From: Colimorpha_A sp045591885
GTDB taxonomy: Bacteria; Bacillota; Clostridia; Oscillospirales; CAG-272
DNA: 56,518 bases
NCBI GenBank assembly: GCA_045591885.1
Contig: JAZNTT010000001.1
Span: forward strand, 1-56,518
Reading direction: 5' to 3'
Shown: piece after piece, positions 24,828-33,159 of the stretch
Numbering within the stretch: position 1 is the first letter of the stretch
How the letters are laid out: the number at the start of each line of letters is the position of its first letter
Position numbers and translations under genes: made by a program
The notes under the pieces: generated by a model
What the model saw: only the letters and a program-made list of their open reading frames with translations
Database searches by the model: none
What the model was told of the DNA's origin: nothing

Positions 24828-26729
24828 TTATAGCTCAGAAAGGCTGTCAAGAAGCTCGTAAAGCCCCATAAGTTTCTCTTCGCATCCCTCAAGCTCAGTC
24901 GAGAGGGAAGCGAGCTTGACGTGGTCAAATGCGGCGTCGCCCGACATTTCCTCGTTAATCTCATCAATGCGTTTTTCGAGCCATTCAATATCTTCCTTTG
25001 CCTTATTTATCTTGCGCTCCTGCTTTCTCTTGTCGGCAAGGTCGCGCTTGGCGTTCAGATATTGCTCCTTTGACGCGGTCATTACCTCGACCTTGGCGGT
25101 TTTGGCGTCGCCGGTCTGGACGGACTTCTTGTAATCAAGGAACGACTGATAATCGCCCTCATAAACGTAGACGCCGCCAGATTCAAAGGTTCCGAAATCG
25201 GCAATTCGTGTTGCAAGCTTGTTGACGAAATAGCGGTCATGCGAAACGGCAATGACCGTTCCTTCAAACTCGGCTATCGCCTTTTCAAGACGCTCGCGCG
25301 AAACGATGTCAAGATGGTTCGTCGGCTCGTCGAGAATGAGCAGATTCATTCTTGAAAGCATAAGCTTCGCAAGCGTAAGGCGCGCCTTTTCGCCTCCGCT
25401 GAGCAGGGAAACGCGCTTGTAAACGTCATCGCCCTTGAATAAGAACAGCGCGAGGGTGTTGCGTAGAACCGTTTCGGTCATTGTCGGATAAGTGTTCCAA
25501 AGCTCGTCGAGAACGGTGCATGACGGATGTAGATCCTGGTTTTCCTGATCGTAGTAACCGATCTTCACGTTAGAACCGAGAAGAACGGAGCCGAAATCGG
25601 CGCCGAGACGTCCGGCAAGGATCTTTATAAGCGTAGATTTTCCGCAGCCGTTTTCGCCTGTGATAAACAGACGGTCGTGCTTTTTCACCTGAAAGGTCAC
25701 GTTATCAAAGAGAGGCTTCGACGGATACGCCTTTCGAAGTCGGCTCACTGACATTACGTCGTTTCCGCTTTCGCCCGAAAGCTCAAAACGCATGCGAACT
25801 GTATCGGGAAGCGCCTCGGGCCTCTCCAGCTTTTCCATCTTGTCAAGCTGCTTTTGACGGCTTTCTGCAGCGATTATGTTACGTTCGCGGTTCCAACGTC
25901 TTTGCTGTTCAATATACGCCTCTATGCGCTTTATTTCCTTTTGTTGATTGCGGTAGTGACGCTCCTCAAGCTCGCGGTCAACCTCTTTTTGCTTGACGTA
26001 ATCGGTGTAATTACCTTTGTAATGCTTGCCCTTGCAGTTCTCGATTTCGAGCACCGAGTCAACGACGCTGTCAAGAAAATAACGGTCGTGCGAGATAATA
26101 AGAACCGTTTTTTTGCTTGTTTTCAAATAGTTTTCAAGCCAGAACAGAGCCGAAACGTCAAGGTGGTTCGTCGGCTCGTCGAGCATCAGAATATCGGGGT
26201 CGGAAAGGAGCAGGCAAGTAAGAGAAAGACGTGTCTTTTGCCCACCGCTGAGTGATGAAACGGGCTTGTCCCAAAACACCTCGGGAAGTCCGAGGTTTTT
26301 AAGAATTCCCTTACAACGCGAGCGAAACTCGTATCCGCCGCGCTGAGTAAAGCTCTCCTGTAAGGTCGAAAAATGCCTTGCATCTTCTTCACTTCCGCTT
26401 TTCTGCGCCTGAGCGCGAAGCTCCTCGAGGCGCTTTTCATCCTCGATCAGCTCGGAAAACGCTGAATACGCCTCTTCGAGAATGGTTTTCGAGCTTGTGT
26501 AATCAATATTCTGTTCAAGCATACCGACAGTATGATTTTTTGCAATATAGTAAGCGCCGGCACTCGGCTCGCGCTTGCCCGATATTATCGAAAAGAGCGA
26601 CGATTTTCCTGCGCCGTTCACGCCGATAATGCCGAGCTTTTCGCCCTCCTGAACGGCAAAAGAAACGTCCTTTAAGACCTCGTCCGTGCCGAAAGAAAGG
26701 GAAATGCTCTCACAGTTCAGTGCTATCAT
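24828..26729 (-). CDS. ABC-F family ATPase with C-terminal coiled coil (Uup/YdiF-like)
   Basis: A 633-residue soluble protein with two ABC domains and no membrane part. Domain 1 has Walker A GVNGAGKSS, signature LSGGQKTRLSL and Walker B LMLDEPTNHLD; domain 2 has GENGCGKST, LSGGEKARLTL and LILDEPTNHLD. Both catalytic glutamates are present. A basic interdomain linker with KEIKRIEAYIEQQRRWNRER and a C-terminal coiled coil of about 70 residues match Uup/YdiF-type proteins acting at the ribosome. The ATG follows the stop of the zinc-ribbon gene by 5 bp and has no good ribosome site, so it is translationally coupled. Could be a housekeeping translation factor or an antibiotic-protection type; no evidence for resistance. 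Confidence 0.9.
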   Translation of the reverse strand: MIALNCESISLSFGTDEVLKDVSFAVQEGEKLGIIGVNGAGKSSLFSIISGKREPSAGAYYIAKNHTVGMLEQNIDYTSSKTILEEAYSAFSELIEDEKRLEELRAQAQKSGSEEDARHFSTLQESFTQRGGYEFRSRCKGILKNLGLPEVFWDKPVSSLSGGQKTRLSLTCLLLSDPDILMLDEPTNHLDVSALFWLENYLKTSKKTVLIISHDRYFLDSVVDSVLEIENCKGKHYKGNYTDYVKQKEVDRELEERHYRNQQKEIKRIEAYIEQQRRWNRERNIIAAESRQKQLDKMEKLERPEALPDTVRMRFELSGESGNDVMSVSRLRKAYPSKPLFDNVTFQVKKHDRLFITGENGCGKSTLIKILAGRLGADFGSVLLGSNVKIGYYDQENQDLHPSCTVLDELWNTYPTMTETVLRNTLALFLFKGDDVYKRVSLLSGGEKARLTLAKLMLSRMNLLILDEPTNHLDIVSRERLEKAIAEFEGTVIAVSHDRYFVNKLATRIADFGTFESGGVYVYEGDYQSFLDYKKSVQTGDAKTAKVEVMTASKEQYLNAKRDLADKRKQERKINKAKEDIEWLEKRIDEINEEMSGDAAFDHVKLASLSTELEGCEEKLMGLYELLDSLSEL

Positions 26730-26734
26730 TTTTA

Positions 26735-27091
26735 TTATCGTTTTTCGCCGCACTTCGGGCAGTAGCGGCAATCCTTCTTCATTCTTGTTCCGCAGTTAGG
26801 GCAGGAGACGAAGCACATAAGATCGTATAGCTCAGTCTCTGCCTCCGCAATCAGCGCGTTAAATTCGTCGATCTTATCAAAAAGCTCGCGGTATGTATCG
26901 CTTTCAACGGCATTTCCGTTCTTTTCGGAGTAACGGAGCTTGCCTATTTCGGTATAAGCATCTGTTAATTTCGTGTTAAGCGAGGAGATCTTGTATTTAA
27001 GCTTTGCCATGTCGGTCAGCTTTTCAGCACCCTTAGCAGTGCTTTCCGCCGCACTCGAAACCGTTTTTGAAAATTCTTTCCAGAAGTCCAT
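26735..27091 (-). CDS. Helical zinc-ribbon protein
   Basis: A 118-residue protein. Residues 1-85 are predicted helical and amphipathic (AAESTAKGAEKLTDMAKLKY, then a long helix rich in Glu, Lys and Leu). The end is a zinc ribbon CPNCGTRMKKDCRYCPKCG. It resembles short clostridial zinc-ribbon proteins of unknown role. It lies 4 bp after the CDF transporter stop and 5 bp before the ABC-F start, so it is in the same mRNA. Confidence 0.75.
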   Translation of the reverse strand: MDFWKEFSKTVSSAAESTAKGAEKLTDMAKLKYKISSLNTKLTDAYTEIGKLRYSEKNGNAVESDTYRELFDKIDEFNALIAEAETELYDLMCFVSCPNCGTRMKKDCRYCPKCGEKR

Positions 27092-27095
27092 TTCG

Positions 27096-28271
27096 TTACT
27101 CCCTGTCCTTGATAAATTCTTTGTCTACGCAAATAACGGTAAGATATTTTTCGTCAATTACCTTGACAAGCCGTGCCATTTCCTTTTTGATGTCATCATC
27201 GTCGCGCTTTAGCGAAAAAGGAACCGACATATCGAATATAAGATTCGTGTGGCTGTCACCCACCACCATGCGGAAATCGTGTATCGTTATCTGCGGATGG
27301 ATTGCCTTCGCAAGCTCACCGACGCGTTTTCTGACCTCGTTGACCTTTTCATCATCGGTTGCGATCGGGTCAAGATGAATGACCGCGCTGCACTTCAGCT
27401 CGGAGCTTAGCTTCTGCTCGGCGTTGTCGATTATATCGTGTGCGAGCAGAATGTCTATCGTCTGCGATACCTCGGCGTGAAGGCTCAGCATCACACGCCC
27501 CGGTCCGTAATTATGCACGACGAGATCGTGTATTCCGACGATCTCGGGATAAGAAAGAACGATCTTTTCGACCTTGTCGACGAAATCGCCCTCGGGCGGA
27601 GTTCCGAGAAGCGGATCGATCGTTTCCTTTGCTGCCTTGATACCCGAGAAGATGATGAATGCCGATATGATAAGTCCGCACCAGCCGTCGAGGTTGAAGT
27701 CGACAAATCGAGAAAGGATAGTGCAGATAAGAACCGCAAAGGTCGAGATGCAGTCTGTAAGCGAATCTACGGCGGTTGCCTTCATTGCCTGCGAATTGAT
27801 CTTGCGTCCAATGCTTCTGTTGTAGAGGAAGATATAAAGCTTAACCAAGACCGATAGTCCGAGGACGATTATTGCGACGTAGGAGAAAACGGGGCTTCCG
27901 CCTCCCATGATCTTCGACACCGAGGTTTTTCCAAGCTCAAAGCCCATAAGCATTATGAGCATCGAGACAACGAGCGCGGACAGGTACTCCATTCGTCCGT
28001 GGCCGAACGGGTGTCCTTCGTCGGGCTTCTGATCTGCGAGCTTGAAGCCGATAAGCGTGATAACGGAGGATCCGGCATCACCAAGATTGTTGAACGCATC
28101 TGCGCTGATCGCGACCGAGCCGGTAATAAAAGACACGGCAAGCTTTGCAGAGCAAAGCAGAATATTTAGAATTATTCCGACGATACCGCATAGCACTCCG
28201 TATTTTGAACGAACCGCCGAATCGGAACAATCCTTATTTTTAATAAAAATCTTAGCAAGCAGATTTATCAT
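27096..28271 (-). CDS. Cation diffusion facilitator family transporter
   Basis: A 391-residue CDF metal-proton antiporter. Six helices lie in residues 25-215. The TM2 motif SADAFNNLGDAGSS carries the two site-A aspartates spaced like D45/D49 of YiiP but with a different pattern, and TM5 has DSLTDCIST. The GHPFGHGRMEYLSAL loop is characteristic. A cytoplasmic dimerisation domain (IVGIHDLVVHNYGPGRVMLSLHAEV) covers about 220-290. A further C-terminal extension of about 90 residues (TIHDFRMVVGDSHTNLIFDMSVP) repeats a similar fold. The likely ion is Mn, Fe or Zn; the sequence does not decide. It overlaps the ogg gene by 4 bp. Confidence 0.92.
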   Translation of the reverse strand: MINLLAKIFIKNKDCSDSAVRSKYGVLCGIVGIILNILLCSAKLAVSFITGSVAISADAFNNLGDAGSSVITLIGFKLADQKPDEGHPFGHGRMEYLSALVVSMLIMLMGFELGKTSVSKIMGGGSPVFSYVAIIVLGLSVLVKLYIFLYNRSIGRKINSQAMKATAVDSLTDCISTFAVLICTILSRFVDFNLDGWCGLIISAFIIFSGIKAAKETIDPLLGTPPEGDFVDKVEKIVLSYPEIVGIHDLVVHNYGPGRVMLSLHAEVSQTIDILLAHDIIDNAEQKLSSELKCSAVIHLDPIATDDEKVNEVRKRVGELAKAIHPQITIHDFRMVVGDSHTNLIFDMSVPFSLKRDDDDIKKEMARLVKVIDEKYLTVICVDKEFIKDRE

Positions 28272-29101
28272 TGTCTGAACCTTTCGTAGTAGAAAAGATA
28301 CTGCTGAACGAGTCCCGCGGTATTCGGCAGCGCAGTATAATCAAAGCCGTCGGGATAATACTTGTCAAGCACGCGCTTCACCCAAACGTCAATAGGGAAG
28401 CAGTCGAGACGTCCGTAAGCAAAAAGTGCAACACAAGAGGCGACCTTGAGGCCGACGCCTTTTATGCTCATAAGAGCGGAAAGAAGCTCGTCGGTCGAAA
28501 GCTCGTCAAGCGCTTCAAGGTCGATTTCACCCGATGCTACTTTTACAGCCGCGTCATGTATGTAAGGGGCGCGGAAGCCAACCTTAAGCTCGCGGAGCTT
28601 ATCTATGCTGACTTCGGCAACTCTTTCGGCAGATGGAAATGAATATAATTCGCCAATACTGTAAGCCTCTATTTTGTCTCCGTATTCACGCGAGATCGCC
28701 TCTATTAGCGAACGGATACGAGGTATATTGTTATTCTGCGAAATAATAAAGGAGCAGAGCGTTTCCCATTTTTCCTGACGTAATAGACGTATTCCCGCGC
28801 CGTATTCCATCGCGTTTTTGAGAACTACGTCATCAGGACGGGAGGAAATGATTTCGTCACGCAATGCCGTATAATCAAGATCGAGTGCAAGATACCTTTT
28901 CCATATATTTTCAAAATCGAGTTCGTCTGCGCCGACGATCGTTATTTTATCATCTTCCTGAATGAAATCAACCGCACGCCCGTAAGCAATTCCGGAGTAG
29001 GAACAGTCACTGCTCTTGACGAATCGGAATGATTGACCGCAGTCGAATATAAGATCAAGATCAAAGTTCCGAGGACGCGCAAAGGTTACGCTCTTTACCA
29101 T
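28268..29101 (-). CDS. 8-oxoguanine DNA glycosylase, OGG1 type
   Basis: A 277-residue HhH-GPD DNA glycosylase/AP lyase that removes 8-oxoguanine. The N-terminal part has FDCGQSFRF and the OGG1 fold. The core has SFIISQNNNIPRIRSLIEA and the hairpin SIKGVGLKVASC with the Schiff-base lysine, followed by FPIDVWVKRVL with the catalytic Asp. The ATG at 29101 has GGAG 6 bp upstream; an earlier start at 29131 lies within the -10 element. First gene of an operon with a CDF exporter, a zinc-ribbon protein and an ABC-F protein, a combination suggestive of metal or oxidative stress. Confidence 0.92.
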   Translation of the reverse strand: MVKSVTFARPRNFDLDLIFDCGQSFRFVKSSDCSYSGIAYGRAVDFIQEDDKITIVGADELDFENIWKRYLALDLDYTALRDEIISSRPDDVVLKNAMEYGAGIRLLRQEKWETLCSFIISQNNNIPRIRSLIEAISREYGDKIEAYSIGELYSFPSAERVAEVSIDKLRELKVGFRAPYIHDAAVKVASGEIDLEALDELSTDELLSALMSIKGVGLKVASCVALFAYGRLDCFPIDVWVKRVLDKYYPDGFDYTALPNTAGLVQQYLFYYERFRQ

Positions 29102-29130
29102 ATAAAGCTCCAAAATAATATATTCAAACA

Positions 29131-29159
29131 ATTATACCATAATTCCGCACCGATTCCAA
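29131..29159 (-). promoter_or_regulatory. Promoter of the ogg-CDF-zinc ribbon-ABC-F operon
   Basis: Minus-strand TTGGAA (29159-29154) and TATAAT (29136-29131), 17-bp spacer. Confidence 0.7.
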
Positions 29160-29202
29160 CATTATTCCCGAAATTTCTTCAATATATTTTTTATTATACA
29201 TC

Positions 29203-29231
29203 TTGACCGAGAGGGAACAGTGGTGTATAAT
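29203..29231 (+). promoter_or_regulatory. Promoter of the LytM-like gene
   Basis: TTGACC (29203-29208) and TATAAT (29226-29231), 17-bp spacer, with an extended TG before the -10 element. Confidence 0.85.
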
Positions 29232-29285
29232 ATATTTGTCGAAATATATCTTTATAGAAGAAATCAACCCGAAAGGTGTATAAAT

Positions 29286-30941
29286 ATGAAGAACAAAATT
29301 ATTACTCTTGCGATAGTCGTGGGAATACTGATAATGCCTACGGTAATAGCACTGTCGTCCTATATATACTCTAAAGCGAATCCCGTAACGGAGGGCTCGG
29401 TATCTAAGCTCGTAATGACCGTTCCGAGCGGAGAAAACGAAACATATCTTAAAACCGATAAGGAAAGTAAGACCCTTTACGGTGCGCTGATCGGAATGCA
29501 CAAGAATGCTAAAAAGGTGTCCTCGCTCCCGTCAGGCGCTTCGTCCTTTGCTGTATATAAGGTCGCATACTCAAGCTATAACGACGTTTCCGAATACACC
29601 TATTATCTTAGCTCGAATCCGTCAAGCTGTTACTTCCGCGACGGAAACGGCAAGCTTTTCAAGATAGCAAAGAAAAACGCGGTAAAATTCCTTAAAACAG
29701 ACTTTGCAACCGACGTTTTCCCGAACGCTTCTCAGCCCGTTCTTAACGTAGGAAGCTCAGATAACGTGCTTCCGACGTCGATGAACTGGAAATATATCGG
29801 TATAAACGGCTCGTATGCCGACGGTGATATAGACAAGGCAAACGGAAACCAGACCTGCGTAGTCTCGGGCGGACTTCAGCTCGAATTTAATATTGTTCCC
29901 GATTACGTCTATGCTGTAATTAAAAACAAGGACGGAGAGACCGTCTTTGATGACCTTTATGAAAACATCGATCCTAACCTTTTTGCAGATAATACCGTCT
30001 ATGACGTAAAGGTAACCGCAAAATGGTACAAATCCGATAATAAAAACAACTACGGAGAGGGTGAATACCTGTTCACCGCAAACGTTCAGTCTCCTCCCGT
30101 GTTCTATATGAGCGAGCATAGCGTGGTCCGTTACGGCGACTTCGTAATCGTATCGGCAAAGAACATAGTAGATCCATCGCTTATATCCTTCTCGTCTCAG
30201 CCCGCGCTTTCCTGTGAGCCTGTGTTCTATGAGTACGGCGGATATTATCATGCAATAATTCCGTTCTCACTCAAGGACGAAAAGACCAATAACGGCGCGC
30301 TTAATTACACCTTTACCTTTACCTACGGAGATACGTCCCGTAACCTTTCGGTAGCACTCACCAAGAGAGCGACCGGTAAGGATAACCAGAATATTCCGAA
30401 GGAAACGGTAGAGGAGCTTAGAAACAAGGAAACGATTGCGGCATTCAATGAAGCAGTAGCACCATACCTCGGAGCCCATGAGGAAAAGCTCTACTGGATG
30501 AACGATAATAAGATCATCGATCCGACCACGAGAAAAATACGTAGCGGCTTCGGTATCGACATTATCCTTTCGTATGCAGGTATTAAATACGAGCATGAGG
30601 GCGTAAACTATTACGTCAGGGAGGGAGATTCCGTAAAAGTGTGTCTTCCCGGAAAGGTAGTTTACGTTGGAGAAACAACTCTTTCCGGCAGAACGGTAAT
30701 AGTAGAGCACGGCGGCGGACTCAAATCGCTTTACGCGCACATGAGCAGCACAAGCGTAACGGTCGGTCAGGAAATCGGCAAGGGAACAGTTCTCGGCATT
30801 GTCGGAAGCACGGGCTTCTGTACCGGAACAACTCTCCATTTCGGACTTTATGTATACGACACCCCCGTTCGTTACTACAATTACGAAACCGAGGGCGTCT
30901 CGGTAAACAGCACAGTTGCAGGGGCGATCGGGCTTAAATAA
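29286..30941 (+). CDS. Membrane-anchored LytM/M23-like protein with incomplete zinc site
   Basis: A 551-residue exported protein. One N-terminal hydrophobic segment (residues 5-28) acts as signal or anchor. The middle 380 residues form beta-rich regions without a clear family. The C-terminal LytM domain spans about 420-530. In active M23 enzymes the metal site is H-x3-D plus H-x-H. Here the first position is Gly421 instead of His, Asp425 is kept, the YAH histidine is His485, and the final pair is Thr516-Leu-His518, so two histidines are missing. I infer a non-catalytic LytM domain, as in EnvC/NlpD or SpoIIQ-like proteins, that binds or regulates rather than cuts peptidoglycan. The ATG at 29286 has an AAAGGTG site. 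Confidence 0.82.
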   Translation: MKNKIITLAIVVGILIMPTVIALSSYIYSKANPVTEGSVSKLVMTVPSGENETYLKTDKESKTLYGALIGMHKNAKKVSSLPSGASSFAVYKVAYSSYNDVSEYTYYLSSNPSSCYFRDGNGKLFKIAKKNAVKFLKTDFATDVFPNASQPVLNVGSSDNVLPTSMNWKYIGINGSYADGDIDKANGNQTCVVSGGLQLEFNIVPDYVYAVIKNKDGETVFDDLYENIDPNLFADNTVYDVKVTAKWYKSDNKNNYGEGEYLFTANVQSPPVFYMSEHSVVRYGDFVIVSAKNIVDPSLISFSSQPALSCEPVFYEYGGYYHAIIPFSLKDEKTNNGALNYTFTFTYGDTSRNLSVALTKRATGKDNQNIPKETVEELRNKETIAAFNEAVAPYLGAHEEKLYWMNDNKIIDPTTRKIRSGFGIDIILSYAGIKYEHEGVNYYVREGDSVKVCLPGKVVYVGETTLSGRTVIVEHGGGLKSLYAHMSSTSVTVGQEIGKGTVLGIVGSTGFCTGTTLHFGLYVYDTPVRYYNYETEGVSVNSTVAGAIGLK

Positions 30942-30947
30942 TCTGAA

Positions 30948-30985
30948 TACAAAAAAACAGCCACGAAAGTGGCTGTTTTTTGTAT
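30948..30985. terminator. Bidirectional terminator
   Basis: Stem AAAAACAGCCAC / GTGGCTGTTTTT with GAAA loop, extended by outer A-T pairs. It serves the LytM-like gene on the plus strand and the ABC-F gene on the minus strand, whose stop lies within its edge. Confidence 0.92.
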
Positions 30986-32598
30986 CAAAGCGTAATATTG
31001 AGTATGCCCTGTGCCTTTTTGTACTCGACGAAATCATCGTAGTTGCCCTGACGGTCAACGTAGGTGCCGTCATCACGGATCTCAATGATTCTGTTGGCAA
31101 CGGTGTTTACTATCTCGTAGTCGTGCGAGGTAAAAAGGACGTTGCCCTTGAAATTGTCAAGACCGTGGTTGACCGCGGTTATAGACTCAAGGTCGAGATG
31201 GTCGGTCGGCTGGTCGAGAAGAAGCACGTTCGATCCGAAAAGCATCATACGCGAGAACATACATCTGACCTTTTCACCACCCGAAAGAACGTGAACCTCC
31301 TTGAAAACGCTTTCGTTCGAGAAAAGCATTCTGCCAAGGAATCCGCGTAAGTACGTCTCGGTCTGATCCTTTGAGTAACGGCGCATCCAGTCGAGGATAG
31401 AATCGTGACAGCCGTTAAAATACTCGCTGTTATCGTGAGGGAAGTAGGACTTCGTGATGCTGATGCCCCACTTGAACGAGCCGCTGTCCGGCTCGGTCTC
31501 CTCCATAAGAACACGGAAAAGGGCAGTTATTGCCTGCTCGTTACCGACGAAAGCGATCTTGTCGCCCTTGTTGACGGTGAACGTCAGATCCTTGAACATA
31601 ACTTCGCCGTTTTCTGTCTTTGTAAGACCGTTGACAAAGAGAATATCCTTGCCCGCCTCGCGGTCCATATCAAAGCCGATAAACGGATAACGTCTGCTCG
31701 ACGCCGGGATTTCTTCAAGTGCGATCTTGTCAAGAAGCTTTCTGCGCGCCGTAGCCTGACGGGACTTACTCTTGTTCGCAGAGAAGCGCGAAATGAACGC
31801 CTGAAGCTCGCGGATCTTGTCCTCGTTCTTCTTGTTTTGCTGCTTGATAAGACGCTGCATGAGCTGGCTGGATTCGTACCAGAACTCGTAGTTACCTACG
31901 TACATTTTTATAGAGCCGTAGTCAATATCGACGATGTTGGTACAGACGTTGTTAAGGAAGTGACGGTCGTGAGAAACGACAAGAACAGTACCGAAATAAT
32001 CTGCAAGGAAGTCCTCAAGCCATCTGACAGCATCAATGTCAAGACCGTTTGTCGGCTCGTCGAGAAGAATAATGTCGGGATTCCCGAAAAGCGCCTGTGC
32101 AAGAAGCACCTTGACCTTTTCGCTCTCCTTGAGGGTCGACATAAGATCGTAAAGAATGGTCTCACTCAGACCCAGACCCTGGAGAAGCTTAGAAGCGTCG
32201 GACTCCGCCTCCCAACCGTTAAGCTCGGCAAATTCGCCCTCAAGCTCAGAGGCACGAATGCCGTCCTCGTCAGTGAAATCCTCTTTTGCGTATATAGCAT
32301 CCTTTTCAACCATGATGTCGTAAAGGCGCTTGTTTCCCTGAATTACGGTGTCAAGAACGGTAAAATCGTCAAAAGCAAAGTGATCCTGACGTAATACCGA
32401 CATTCTTACCGTGTCGGGAATGGTAACAGCACCCTTGGTAGGATCAAGCTCACCGCAAAGAATTTTGAGAAAGGTCGACTTTCCTGCACCGTTAGCACCG
32501 ATTATACCGTAGCAGTTGCCGGGGGTAAACTTGAGGTCAACGTCCTTAAAGAGAAGCTGTCCGCCAAACTGGAAGCTGAGATCAGTAACTGTAATCAT
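30985..32598 (-). CDS. ABC-F family ATPase, YbiT/YkpA-like, with Gln at one catalytic Glu
   Basis: A 537-residue twin-ATPase protein. The start VTDLSFQFGGQLLFKDVDL and Walker A GANGAGKST are YbiT-like. The first signature is degenerate (LKESEKVKV) but its Walker B LLDEPTNGLD is intact. The second signature LSGGEKVRC is intact, but the second Walker B reads LLLDQPTDHLD, so the catalytic Glu is Gln (codon at 31210-31212). The linker carries KSKSRQATARRKLLDKI, which contacts tRNA/rRNA in this family. It should act in translation. The start has a GAGG site. Whether Gln here is a subfamily norm cannot be told without an alignment. Confidence 0.9.
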   Translation of the reverse strand: MITVTDLSFQFGGQLLFKDVDLKFTPGNCYGIIGANGAGKSTFLKILCGELDPTKGAVTIPDTVRMSVLRQDHFAFDDFTVLDTVIQGNKRLYDIMVEKDAIYAKEDFTDEDGIRASELEGEFAELNGWEAESDASKLLQGLGLSETILYDLMSTLKESEKVKVLLAQALFGNPDIILLDEPTNGLDIDAVRWLEDFLADYFGTVLVVSHDRHFLNNVCTNIVDIDYGSIKMYVGNYEFWYESSQLMQRLIKQQNKKNEDKIRELQAFISRFSANKSKSRQATARRKLLDKIALEEIPASSRRYPFIGFDMDREAGKDILFVNGLTKTENGEVMFKDLTFTVNKGDKIAFVGNEQAITALFRVLMEETEPDSGSFKWGISITKSYFPHDNSEYFNGCHDSILDWMRRYSKDQTETYLRGFLGRMLFSNESVFKEVHVLSGGEKVRCMFSRMMLFGSNVLLLDQPTDHLDLESITAVNHGLDNFKGNVLFTSHDYEIVNTVANRIIEIRDDGTYVDRQGNYDDFVEYKKAQGILNITL

Positions 32599-32633
32599 TA
32601 TATATCCTCATTTCATTTTTTGCACACCCGAAC

Positions 32634-32662
32634 ATTGTAACATAATAAAAGGTTAAAGTCAA
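32634..32662 (-). promoter_or_regulatory. Promoter of the YbiT-like gene
   Basis: Minus-strand TTGACT (32662-32657) and TACAAT (32639-32634), 17-bp spacer. Confidence 0.75.
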
Positions 32663-32689
32663 CCCCATCACGTTCCCTCTATTCGGTAT

Positions 32690-32740
32690 ACGGCGACCGT
32701 TTGACACATCGCATGGCGTGAGCAAGCCCCCGCCCTACGA
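32690..32740. repeat. REP-like intergenic repeat remnant
   Basis: A G+C-rich stretch, containing GGCGTGAGCAAGCCCC followed by CGCCC, embedded in A+T-rich intergenic DNA. From memory it resembles short interspersed repeats common in clostridial genomes. Only one copy is seen in this window, so the repeat status rests on recall. Confidence 0.35.
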
Positions 32741-32741
32741 A

Positions 32742-32773
32742 AAACCTCTCTGTCAATTAAAACAGAGAGGTTT
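32742..32773 (-). terminator. Terminator of the Xre regulator gene
   Basis: Twelve-bp stem AAACCTCTCTGT / ACAGAGAGGTTT with an 8-nt loop, followed on the minus strand by a T-run. Confidence 0.85.
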
Positions 32774-32784
32774 AATTATTAGAA

Positions 32785-33015
32785 TTAATCTTCTTCAAGA
32801 AGCTTTGCAGGGGATATTTTTAATACCTGAGCAATTTTGAATAATGTCTCAAGCGAAACTCCGCGCACAGTGCCGGTGCCTTCGACTTGACCAACAAAAC
32901 TAACGCTTTTGTCTATAAGCTCCGCAAAATATTCCTGCGTGTATCCGGCTTTTCTTCTGTAATATGCGATTTTCAAGCCAAGAGTAATATACTTATCAGG
33001 AAATTCAGTTTTCAT
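32785..33015 (-). CDS. Small Xre-family transcriptional regulator
   Basis: A 76-residue single-domain Cro/C1-type HTH protein. Helices 2-3 are YTQEYFAELIDKSVSFVGQVE, followed by VSLETLFKIAQVLKISPAKLL, the classical HTH_3 end. An AGGGG site lies 8 bp before the ATG. It is divergent from the SLOG gene, with four TTTACTT-like half sites in the shared region. It most likely represses both itself and the SLOG gene. Confidence 0.9.
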   Translation of the reverse strand: MKTEFPDKYITLGLKIAYYRRKAGYTQEYFAELIDKSVSFVGQVEGTGTVRGVSLETLFKIAQVLKISPAKLLEED

Positions 33016-33068
33016 TTTATTGCCCCTTTTCGTTCATAAGTATATTTTACCGAAAATAAGAGCTAAAT

Positions 33069-33159
33069 ATTATAGTCCATAATTGCAGAAGTATTTACTT
33101 TGAGTGAAAGATGATGTATAATAAGTAAAAAAACATTTACTTAGGAGAAGTATTTACTA
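33069..33159. promoter_or_regulatory. Shared promoter-operator region of the Xre/SLOG pair
   Basis: Plus-strand promoter: TTTACT (33094-33099), 17 bp, TG-extended TATAAT (33117-33122). A minus-strand TATAAT lies at 33074-33069. Operator-like boxes are AGTATTTACTT at 33090-33100 (over both -35 regions), an inverted pair AAGTAAA / TTTACTT at 33123-33142 (over the transcript start), and AGTATTTACTA at 33149-33159 (touching the SLOG start codon). The arrangement is what an autoregulating Xre repressor would need. Confidence 0.7.
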
